Below are positions 6,089-11,406 of a stretch of 11,406 nucleotides of DNA, piece by piece. The notes under the pieces were generated by a model, which worked only from the letters and a program-made list of their open reading frames with translations, did not search any database and was not told the DNA's origin. The stretch comes from an uncultured Lachnospiraceae bacterium. Lineage in GTDB: Bacteria > Bacillota > Clostridia > Lachnospirales > Lachnospiraceae. The stretch lies in the NCBI GenBank assembly GCA_902803635.1, contig CADCQU010000046.1:1-11406 (forward strand), read 5' to 3'. The position numbers were made by a program, and so were the translations under genes. Position 1 is the first letter of the stretch. Each line of letters starts with the position of its first letter.

Positions 6089-6113
6089 CATTTGTCAAAT
6101 TATGAGGCTGTCA

Positions 6114-7046
6114 TCAGGCCTTGTTCATCTGGGCGGCGACCTCGGCGGCGAAATTCTCGACCTTCTTCTCGATGCCTTCGCCGGTCTCGTAGCGGACATA
6201 GCCCTTGACCTTCAGGTTCGCGCCATTTGCCTTGGCGACCTGGTCGACGTACTTCTGGACGCTCTGCTTGCCGTCCTCGGCCTTGACATAGACCTGGTCG
6301 AGCAGGCAAATCTCGGAAAGCTCCTTGTTGATACGGCCCATCACGATGCCCGCGATGACCTTCTCCGGAGCGTTCGGCTTCTCGTTCTTCGCCGCGACAA
6401 GGAGGATCTCCTTCTCCTTGGCAAGGTAATCCGCATCCACTTCCTCGCGGGAGCAGAACTTCGGACGCATGGCGGCCGCCTGCATGGCGACGTTCTTAGC
6501 CATCTCACGTATCTCATCGTTCACAACGTCGGTCTCGACGTCCACAAGGACGACGATCTTGCCGCCCATGTGCGTGTAAGAGGCGACAAAGCCGTTCTCT
6601 TCCTTCACGCGGGTGAAGCGGCGGATCTTGAGGTTCTCGCCGATGGTGGCAACCTCGGCCGTCAGGCGCTCCTGCACGGTCGTGCCGTCGGCCATCGTGG
6701 TGGCCATGAAGGCATCCATATCATCGGTGTCGGTCGCGACGACCTGCGCGGCAACGTCGGCGACAAATTTCTGGAACTTCTCGTTCTTCGCAACGAAGTC
6801 GGTCTCGGAGTTGACTTCGACGGCAACGCCGGTCTTCTCATCCTCGGAGACGCAGGCAAGGCAGAGGCCTTCGGCCGCGATGCGGTCCGCCTTCTTCTGG
6901 GCCTTCATGATGCCGTTCTCACGGAGCCAGTCAATGGCCTTCTCCATGTCGCCGTCCACCTTCGTGAGGGCCTTCTTGCAGTCCATCATGCCAGCACCGC
7001 TCTTCTCGCGAAGCTCTTTTACCATTGCAGCTGTAATAACACCCAT
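6114..7046 (-). CDS. tsf: Translation elongation factor Ts (EF-Ts)
   Basis: This 310-residue protein is the guanine-nucleotide exchange factor for EF-Tu. It begins MGVITAAMVKELREKSGAGM, with the N-terminal UBA-like domain and signature GAGMMDCKKAL (17-27). The second signature VNSETDFVAKNEKF (78-91) contains the Thr-Asp-Phe-Val that reaches the Mg/nucleotide site of EF-Tu. The two core subdomains follow, with FVRYETGEG-type C-terminal sequence (here VRYETGEGIEKKVENFA). Length is at the upper end for the family (about 280-310). The start at 7046 is chosen over 7088 because GAGG lies 8 nt upstream and homology begins there; 7088 would run through the intergenic hairpin. It follows rpsB by 224 nt, the usual order, and ends at a strong terminator. 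Confidence 0.98.
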   Translation of the reverse strand: MGVITAAMVKELREKSGAGMMDCKKALTKVDGDMEKAIDWLRENGIMKAQKKADRIAAEGLCLACVSEDEKTGVAVEVNSETDFVAKNEKFQKFVADVAAQVVATDTDDMDAFMATTMADGTTVQERLTAEVATIGENLKIRRFTRVKEENGFVASYTHMGGKIVVLVDVETDVVNDEIREMAKNVAMQAAAMRPKFCSREEVDADYLAKEKEILLVAAKNEKPNAPEKVIAGIVMGRINKELSEICLLDQVYVKAEDGKQSVQKYVDQVAKANGANLKVKGYVRYETGEGIEKKVENFAAEVAAQMNKA

Positions 7047-7066
7047 TTGCTTTTCCTCTACTTTCC

Positions 7067-7104
7067 GAAAATGCCCGGCCCTATGCATCGGGCCGGACGT
7101 TTTC
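7067..7104 (-). promoter_or_regulatory. GC-rich hairpin in the rpsB-tsf intergenic region
   Basis: GAAAACGTCCGGCCC and GGGCCGGGCATTTTC pair over 15 positions with one C-A mismatch and a G-U, around an 8-nt loop. On the transcript it ends in ATTTTC and lies about 20 nt before the tsf start, just ahead of its ribosome binding site. A weak terminator or attenuator setting the rpsB:tsf ratio is plausible; E. coli has partial termination between these genes. The rest of the 7105-7270 spacer shows a smaller GAAGCC/GGCTTC hairpin (7209-7228) and a palindrome ATTGTTTCAAACAAT next to the rpsB stop, but no convincing promoter. Confidence 0.6.
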
Positions 7105-7270
7105 TATTCTATTTCCTCTGCACGATACTTATCCAGAAGCTTTCACCCATCATATGCCTGCGTTATTTGCATACAGATAAGGAAAGCTCCCCGAAAGAAT
7201 TCTCCCAAGAAGCCAAATATAAGGCTTCCGGCGTACAGATTTTCTCTATTGTTTTGATTGTTTCAAACAA

Positions 7271-8017
7271 TTATTCCGCGTCCGGATATGCGGTGTAGCC
7301 TTCCTCCGGGATTTCTTCCGGATCGGCGGCCATCATGCCCTGGTTCGCCTCGACAACCGCGTCGGCCATCTTGGAAACGATGAGCTTGACGGCACGGATG
7401 GCATCGTCATTGCCCGGGATCACGTAAGCCAGCTCTTCGGGATCGCAGTTCGTGTCGCAAATGCCGATGAGCGGGATGTGCAACGTGTGGGCTTCCTGCA
7501 CGCAGATGCGCTCCTTCTTCGGGTCAACGATGAAAATGGCATCCGGCAGCTTCTTCATCTCGCGGATACCGCCGAGGTTCTTCTGCAGCTTCTCAAGCTC
7601 CTTCTTGAGCTGGAGGACTTCCTTCTTCGGCAGGACGTCAAATGTCCCGTCCGCGGCCATTTCCTCGATGTCCTTCATGCGGCGGATACGGCTCTGGATA
7701 GTGCGGAAGTTGGTCAGCATGCCGCCGAGCCAGCGCTCGTTGACATAGTACATGCCGCAGCGCTCCGCCTCGGTGCGAATCGCGTCCTGGGCCTGCTTCT
7801 TCGTACCGACGAAGAGGATCTTGCCGCCGTCCTTGACAAGGTTGACCACCGCGTTGTACGCGTCGTCCACCATGCCGACGGACTTCTGCAGGTCGATGAT
7901 GTAGATGCCGTTACGCTCGGTGTAGATATACGGCTTCATCTTGGGGTTCCAGCGGCGGGTCTGGTGACCGAAATGCACGCCGGCTTCGAGCAGCTGCTTC
8001 ATGGAAATAACGCTCAT
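7271..8017 (-). CDS. rpsB: Ribosomal protein S2
   Basis: This 248-residue 30S subunit protein is of normal length. It opens [20 protein letters not shown] with the S2 signature around residues 5-25 ([19 protein letters not shown]), then [18 protein letters not shown] and the second signature [12 protein letters not shown] plus [12 protein letters not shown] (residues about 158-190), and ends in an acidic tail ([17 protein letters not shown]). The ATG at 8017 is chosen because AAGGAG (8026-8031) lies 8 nt upstream and homology starts there; the open frame extends to 8188 only by chance. First gene of rpsB-tsf, driven by the promoter at 8196-8225 through a leader of about 170 nt. Confidence 0.98.
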   Translation of the reverse strand: MSVISMKQLLEAGVHFGHQTRRWNPKMKPYIYTERNGIYIIDLQKSVGMVDDAYNAVVNLVKDGGKILFVGTKKQAQDAIRTEAERCGMYYVNERWLGGMLTNFRTIQSRIRRMKDIEEMAADGTFDVLPKKEVLQLKKELEKLQKNLGGIREMKKLPDAIFIVDPKKERICVQEAHTLHIPLIGICDTNCDPEELAYVIPGNDDAIRAVKLIVSKMADAVVEANQGMMAADPEEIPEEGYTAYPDAE

Positions 8018-8051
8018 TTTTTTCTCTCCTTCTTGTTTTGGTTTTTCCACC

Positions 8052-8167
8052 CACAGGCTTCGGGGCGCCAAGACCCTGGATACCGTTTTCCACGCCGAAA
8101 GCTTTTCTCGCTTCCTGGCGATTTGAAGCGGAACCTTCCGGGCACCGAATGGAGCCATCCGCCTGTG
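8052..8167 (-). promoter_or_regulatory. Structured 5' leader of rpsB, candidate autoregulatory element
   Basis: The transcript between promoter and start can fold as nested helices. CACAGGC (8161-8167) pairs with GCCTGTG (8052-8058), and next to it TTCGG (8145-8149) with CCGAA (8059-8063), leaving an 11-nt bulge on one side. Inside, CGCTTC (8125-8130) and GAAGCG (8109-8114) form a hairpin whose loop contains CGCC (8117-8120), complementary to GGCG at 8093-8096, giving a possible pseudoknot. The outer helix ends about 20 nt before the ribosome binding site. Ribosomal protein operons are often autoregulated through such leaders; binding of S2 is inference. Confidence 0.55.
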
Positions 8168-8195
8168 TGCTTTTGTGATAGTTAGCAACTTGCAT

Positions 8196-8225
8196 ATAAT
8201 AACACGACAAATGCCAGCCCGTCAA
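8196..8225 (-). promoter_or_regulatory. rpsB: Sigma-A-type promoter for rpsB-tsf
   Basis: On the minus strand TTGACG (8220-8225) and TATTAT (8196-8201) are separated by 18 nt, close to the vegetative consensus. The predicted start near 8188 gives a long untranslated leader. The -35 box lies in the loop and descending arm of the hairpin at 8209-8242. Confidence 0.75.
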
Positions 8226-8242
8226 GCGTCGGACTGGCATTT
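8209..8242 (-). terminator. Hairpin downstream of the HAD-CPBP gene
   Basis: A 13-bp stem (AAATGCCAGTCCG with CGGGCTGGCATTT, one G-U pair on the minus-strand RNA) encloses an 8-nt loop, 14 nt after the stop codon at 8256. The following tract (GTCGTGTTATTATA) is only moderately U-rich, so termination may be partial. Confidence 0.55.
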
Positions 8243-8255
8243 GATAACAAATTTT

Positions 8256-10151
8256 TTAGAGCTTGTTGACCCGGGCCTTCTTTCTGGTTACGAAAAGGAG
8301 GAGGGCGATGAGGAGGATGCCGCTGATGAGGATTGTGGGGATGACGGCCGCCTCGCTGCTCCAGAGGTCGCTGGCAATATAGTTGAAGAATTCGCTCATC
8401 ATGTTCGCGCCGAGGTGGGCGAGGATGGGCACCAGAATCGTTCCATAGTGCTCATACAGGATGGCAAAGATAATCCCGAGGAGGGTGGCATAGAGGAACT
8501 GGACGAGGTTCCCATGGAAAATGCCGAAGGCCGCCGAGGAGAGCAGGATGGCCAGCGGGACGTTGAGGTAGTCGCGGAGCCGTCGGTACACAAGCCCCCG
8601 AAAAAGCATGTCCTCGAAGATCGGCGCCACGAGTACTGTTCCGAAGACCATTAAGGCCGGATCCGAGTAGGTCATAATCTGACGCTCCATCTCCTCGTAG
8701 GCCGGGTCCATGGAGCTGACATCGAAGATGGCGAGGAGCCAGTTCCCGAAAATGCAGGCGAGCGCACCCGCAAGGACGGCGACAAAGAGCCCGATGAGCC
8801 AGTTGTTCGGCTTTTTCAGAATCCGGTCAGTCCAGCGGAGAGCCTTCCGCTTCCGCTCGTCCGCCCAGAAGAGGAAGAAGACCAGGATGAAGGCGATGCC
8901 ATCCGCCGCGATGGTGATCTGCGGCGTGTAGGTGTAAATCAGCCTTTCAATCGATCTTGCATCGAACGCGCTGCCCTGCGAGGCGCCGACGACGAAGGTG
9001 AGGAAAACGGCGGCCAGAATGCCCACGAGCTCCATAATCAGGAACGCGGCAAGCGGCGGCCAGATGACGCGCCAGAATGCAAGGAAGGGGTGGTGGTCCC
9101 GGCTCTTTCGGTAGCCCATCCGTCCGGGCTTTTCCTCCTCCATAGAAGTCAGCGGCTGCATTTGTCCTGCGCGTGCATACTCCCACGCATTTCCATACGG
9201 AACCTGTGCATTTCCGTTCGGAGCATAGGGCCAGGCCGTCCCGTAAGGTGGCTGTGCGTTCCCATTCGGATACTGAGCATTCGGATACGGAACGTTTCCA
9301 TTCGGATACTGCGCATTTCCGCTCGGATACTGTGCGTTCCCATTCGGGGCATAGGGCCAGGGCTGCGTTACCGGGTACGCAGGCACGTAGTTGGGCGGAA
9401 CATCCGCCCAGGACGGCGTATCGGCCTGCGGCTTTGCCTGCAGCCTCCAATCTGCACGTCCAACAGTTTCCCCGGGAATCGCAAAGCCTCCATTTGCCTG
9501 TCCGACAAGGACGTTCCGCAGTTCCGCGACACTGTCCACGATGCAGGCCGGCCAGGCATTTTCCAAATCCTCCCTTGTCCCATAGCCGTAGGAGACGGCG
9601 ATGGACTCGATGCCGGCCTTTTTGGCCCCCTCGACATCGTAGACGGTGTCGCCGACGAGGACGACCTCGCTTCGGCGGTCCTGCATCCCCAGAAGCTGAA
9701 GGGCCTCCCCGAGGATGACCTCCTTGTGGGCTTTCTTTTCCGCAAGGTCGCAGCCCGCGACCACCTCGAAAAATGGACGGAGCCCGAAATGCGAAAGCAC
9801 GGTCTCGCACATGGGCTGGGGCTTCGAGGAAGCCACCGCGAGGCGAAAGCCCCGGGATTTCAGCTCTGCAAGAAGCTCCGGGATTCCCTCGTAGGGGCGG
9901 TTTTCGTAAATGCCCACGGGCACGTAACGTTCCCGAAAGAGCCGAAGGGCCTCGGCCGCCTGCTCCTCGTCAAGCTTCGCGTAGTCCTGGAACGTCTCCT
10001 GCAGCGGCTGCCCGACGAAGCCGCGAAGCGCACTTGGATCCTCGACATGGATTCCGAAGCCCTTCTCCAGCGCGTACGCGGCCGACTTCGTGATTCCCTC
10101 TGCAGAATCGGTCAATGTTCCGTCCAAGTCAAATAATATCGTATTCCACAT
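8256..10151 (-). CDS. HAD phosphatase fused to a CPBP membrane protease
   Basis: This 631-residue, three-part protein starts with a phosphoglycolate phosphatase-like HAD domain (residues 1-215): FDLDGT (Asp8, Asp10), ASS at 107-109, Lys143 and GDTVYDVEGAKKAG (Asp168, Asp172). Residues about 245-340 are a low-complexity Tyr/Pro/Asn/Gly/Gln linker with YPNGNAQ repeats. Residues about 355-625 are a CPBP (CAAX/Abi) intramembrane metalloprotease with several membrane helices and the motifs FEDMLFRG (Glu513, Asp514, Arg518; the usual second Glu is Asp), FGIFH (His546) and HLGAN (His579, Asn583). ATG at 10151 is preferred over 10187 because homology starts there, GGTGGGG lies 7 nt upstream, and it follows the amidase stop by 4 nt. 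CPBP proteins with such N-terminal linkers are known; fusion to HAD is unusual. The HAD would be cytoplasmic, the protease in the membrane. Confidence 0.9.
   Translation of the reverse strand: MWNTILFDLDGTLTDSAEGITKSAAYALEKGFGIHVEDPSALRGFVGQPLQETFQDYAKLDEEQAAEALRLFRERYVPVGIYENRPYEGIPELLAELKSRGFRLAVASSKPQPMCETVLSHFGLRPFFEVVAGCDLAEKKAHKEVILGEALQLLGMQDRRSEVVLVGDTVYDVEGAKKAGIESIAVSYGYGTREDLENAWPACIVDSVAELRNVLVGQANGGFAIPGETVGRADWRLQAKPQADTPSWADVPPNYVPAYPVTQPWPYAPNGNAQYPSGNAQYPNGNVPYPNAQYPNGNAQPPYGTAWPYAPNGNAQVPYGNAWEYARAGQMQPLTSMEEEKPGRMGYRKSRDHHPFLAFWRVIWPPLAAFLIMELVGILAAVFLTFVVGASQGSAFDARSIERLIYTYTPQITIAADGIAFILVFFLFWADERKRKALRWTDRILKKPNNWLIGLFVAVLAGALACIFGNWLLAIFDVSSMDPAYEEMERQIMTYSDPALMVFGTVLVAPIFEDMLFRGLVYRRLRDYLNVPLAILLSSAAFGIFHGNLVQFLYATLLGIIFAILYEHYGTILVPILAHLGANMMSEFFNYIASDLWSSEAAVIPTILISGILLIALLLFVTRKKARVNKL
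9174..9368 (-). repeat. Degenerate coding repeat in the HAD-CPBP linker
   Basis: Imperfect repeats of a CATTCGGATACTG-like unit encode YPNGNAQ and WPYAPNGNAQ variants, roughly ten units over 65 residues. It is the flexible linker between phosphatase and membrane protease, and repeat number may vary between strains by slippage. Confidence 0.8.
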
Positions 10152-10155
10152 AAGC

Positions 10156-11166
10156 TTACCCCACCGCAAAATAGGCGTCGATTCCATTTGCCAGACCTGT
10201 CGCGATGGCCTGCTGGCCTTCCGGGGAGGCCATGTAGAGGTCCTCCTGGGGGTTGGTCATGAAGCCCATCTCAACGATGGCGACGGGCATGGTGGCCCAG
10301 TTGATACCGGTCATGTTGTCCTCGTAGAGATTGTCCAGGGCCTTCTGCCCGGTGACCGCGCACTGGTTGTCCTTAAGCAGCTGGCAAAGGCGGCGGCTGC
10401 CGTCGATGGCTTCCCTCGTAAGGTAGGGGTTACCCTCGGTCGGCCCGTAGCAGAGCACGCCGTTGATCTCCGTATTTTCAAGGCCGTTGCAGTGGATGCG
10501 GACGAAAATGTCGGCATTTGCCGCAGTCGCAAGCTGGGCACGCTGCACGTTGCTCAACGTCACGTCATTTGTCTCGCGCGTCATGACAACCTCGTAACCG
10601 CGCTCCTTCAAGATGTCGCGGAGGAGCTGGCTCACCTCGAGGTTCACCTGGTACTCGGTTTTCCCGGAGGTTGCACCCTCAGTCCCGCTGGTCACGCCCT
10701 GCTTCATCTCCGAAGAGCCGGGCGCAATGGGTTCGAGGTCCGTAATCTGGGTCAGCTCATGGCCCGGATCGATACAGACGATTTTAGTGGCGACGGCCGG
10801 GGTATTTGTCGGCTCGGCCGGAGCGGTGGTCGGCTCCGCCGGAGCAGTCGTCGGCTCGACCGGGGCCGTCGTCGGCTCGGCCGGAGCAGAGGACGTTGTC
10901 GAAGTGGTTGGGATAGAGACAGCGGACGAAACCGCTTCGGAAGAAGACGCTGACGTGACTTTGGAGACTACCGAGGAATCCTTCTGCCCGGAATCCGTGC
11001 TTACGGTTCGTGAGGAGGTGCTTTCGGTGCTCTTCCCAGACCCATTTTTCTGGCTTTTCTCCACCATTTTCACCGCAAAAATTCCGATGAGGGACATTAC
11101 CAGCACCAGGGCGGAGACGAGAAGCCCGATGGCAAGCCGCTGCTGTTTCTTGCGATATTTCTTCAT
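10156..11166 (-). CDS. Membrane-anchored N-acetylmuramoyl-L-alanine amidase (Amidase_3)
   Basis: This 336-residue protein cleaves the lactyl-peptide amide bond of peptidoglycan outside the membrane. Residues 1-10 are basic (MKKYRKKQQR), 11-34 a single hydrophobic anchor, 40-125 a Ser/Thr-rich then PAEPTTA-repeat stalk, and 127-336 the catalytic domain. The zinc ligands and catalytic residues are visible: His136 in CIDPGHE, Glu171 in KTEYQVNLE, His225 in RIHCNG, and Glu299 in IVEMGFMTN. ATG at 11166 has a GGAGG 13 nt upstream (rather far), and the gene starts 24 nt after the argS stop, so it is probably co-transcribed. Likely roles are cell separation or wall turnover. No cleavable signal or wall-binding domain is seen; family call is firm. 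Confidence 0.93.
   Translation of the reverse strand: MKKYRKKQQRLAIGLLVSALVLVMSLIGIFAVKMVEKSQKNGSGKSTESTSSRTVSTDSGQKDSSVVSKVTSASSSEAVSSAVSIPTTSTTSSAPAEPTTAPVEPTTAPAEPTTAPAEPTNTPAVATKIVCIDPGHELTQITDLEPIAPGSSEMKQGVTSGTEGATSGKTEYQVNLEVSQLLRDILKERGYEVVMTRETNDVTLSNVQRAQLATAANADIFVRIHCNGLENTEINGVLCYGPTEGNPYLTREAIDGSRRLCQLLKDNQCAVTGQKALDNLYEDNMTGINWATMPVAIVEMGFMTNPQEDLYMASPEGQQAIATGLANGIDAYFAVG
10801..10887 (-). repeat. Coding repeats in the amidase stalk
   Basis: Four near-identical 21-nt units encode PAEPTTA (one PVEPTTA, one PAEPTNT), forming a proline-rich stalk between the membrane anchor and catalytic domain. Confidence 0.85.
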
Positions 11167-11190
11167 ATTTCTTATTTTTCCTCCAATATT

Positions 11191-11406
11191 TTACATCCTC
11201 TCCGGTGCGGAGAAGCCGAGAAGGTCGATGGCCTTCGTGAGCACGGCGAAGGTCAGCACGAGAAGGCTGAGGTAACCGGCGCGTTTCTCCTCGTCCGGCT
11301 CGGAGAGAATCTTCGTCTCGTGGTAGAAACGGTTGAAGTCATTTGCCAGCGCATAGACGTAGGCGCAGATCTTGTGGGGCGCGAGCTCCTCCGCGGCCTT
11401 CTCGAC
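11191..11406 (-). CDS. argS: Arginyl-tRNA synthetase, C-terminal 71 residues
   Basis: The frame is open to the window edge and ends with TAA at 11191-11193. The encoded end includes YVYALANDFNRFYHETKIL and finishes LLGFSAPERM. These are the hallmarks of the C-terminal anticodon-binding (DALR) domain of class I arginyl-tRNA synthetase, whose members commonly end in APERM. The enzyme charges tRNA-Arg in the cytoplasm. The upstream part, including HIGH and KMSKS-like motifs, lies beyond the window. The amidase gene follows by 24 nt, suggesting an operon beginning with argS or further upstream. Confidence 0.95.
   Translation of the reverse strand, partial: VEKAAEELAPHKICAYVYALANDFNRFYHETKILSEPDEEKRAGYLSLLVLTFAVLTKAIDLLGFSAPERM

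Noticed and set aside
6020..6113. Promoter for the GNAT gene from the TTGACA after the tsf stop
   Set aside because: The sequence 17 nt downstream is inside the GC-rich terminator stem and has no -10 box.
5955..7298. Long plus-strand frame of 447 residues
   Set aside because: It is antisense to tsf, whose identity is certain; a GC-rich shadow frame with no ribosome binding site.
7478..8185. Plus-strand frame of 235 residues opposite rpsB
   Set aside because: Shadow of rpsB with Leu/Val/His-rich composition typical of antisense frames.
9090..10136. Plus-strand frame of 348 residues opposite the HAD-CPBP gene
   Set aside because: Antisense shadow; the sense frame has complete catalytic motifs.
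10090..10953. Plus-strand frame of 287 residues opposite the amidase
   Set aside because: Antisense shadow with an Arg/Gly-rich end created by the PAEPTTA repeats.

Overview
The window looks like a chromosomal segment of a Clostridia-type Firmicute, probably a Lachnospiraceae-like gut anaerobe. The grounds are Firmicute-style S2 and EF-Ts proteins, strong GGAGG-type ribosome binding sites, a CPBP protease with a Gln/Asn/Tyr/Pro-rich N-terminal linker, and small accessory families (DUF3791, DUF3990, DUF4869) that I know mainly from gut Clostridia. This placement is inference; there is no rRNA or other direct marker.

Right half (about 5.1-11.4 kb) is a GC-rich, all-minus-strand housekeeping block. 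In transcription order it runs: end of argS, a membrane-anchored N-acetylmuramoyl-L-alanine amidase, a HAD phosphatase fused to a CPBP membrane protease, then an intergenic region with a good promoter and a structured leader, rpsB (ribosomal protein S2), an intergenic hairpin, tsf (EF-Ts), a strong terminator, and a GNAT acetyltransferase. argS, the amidase and the fusion gene are spaced by 24 and 4 nt and look co-transcribed. rpsB-tsf is the classical translation operon.

Left half (about 0.4-5.1 kb) is visibly more AT-rich and has accessory, decayed character. It holds a fragment of a surface Ig-like repeat protein, a complete HD-domain/Cof-type HAD fusion phosphatase, a frameshifted P-loop protein remnant, a compact three-gene DUF3791/DUF3990/small-protein module with its own likely promoter, and two truncated genes joined out of frame (DUF4869 and a sodium:dicarboxylate symporter). 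Two copies of a roughly 165-bp dispersed repeat (1035-1196 and 4967-5137) bracket this stretch. Each copy carries a potential 25-codon CxxC reading frame and a strong bidirectional terminator hairpin.

The left edge (1-441) is seven tandem copies of a 63-bp unit in two subtypes. Each unit contains an inverted repeat whose pairing is kept between subtypes. An octamer, CATTTGCC/GGCAAATG, lies in four of the units and recurs nine more times across the window, far more than chance would give.

The best leads are the dispersed repeat with its conserved mini-ORF, the over-represented octamer, the HAD-CPBP fusion, the structured rpsB leader, and the DUF3990 module as a possible ADP-ribosyltransferase-type toxin system.
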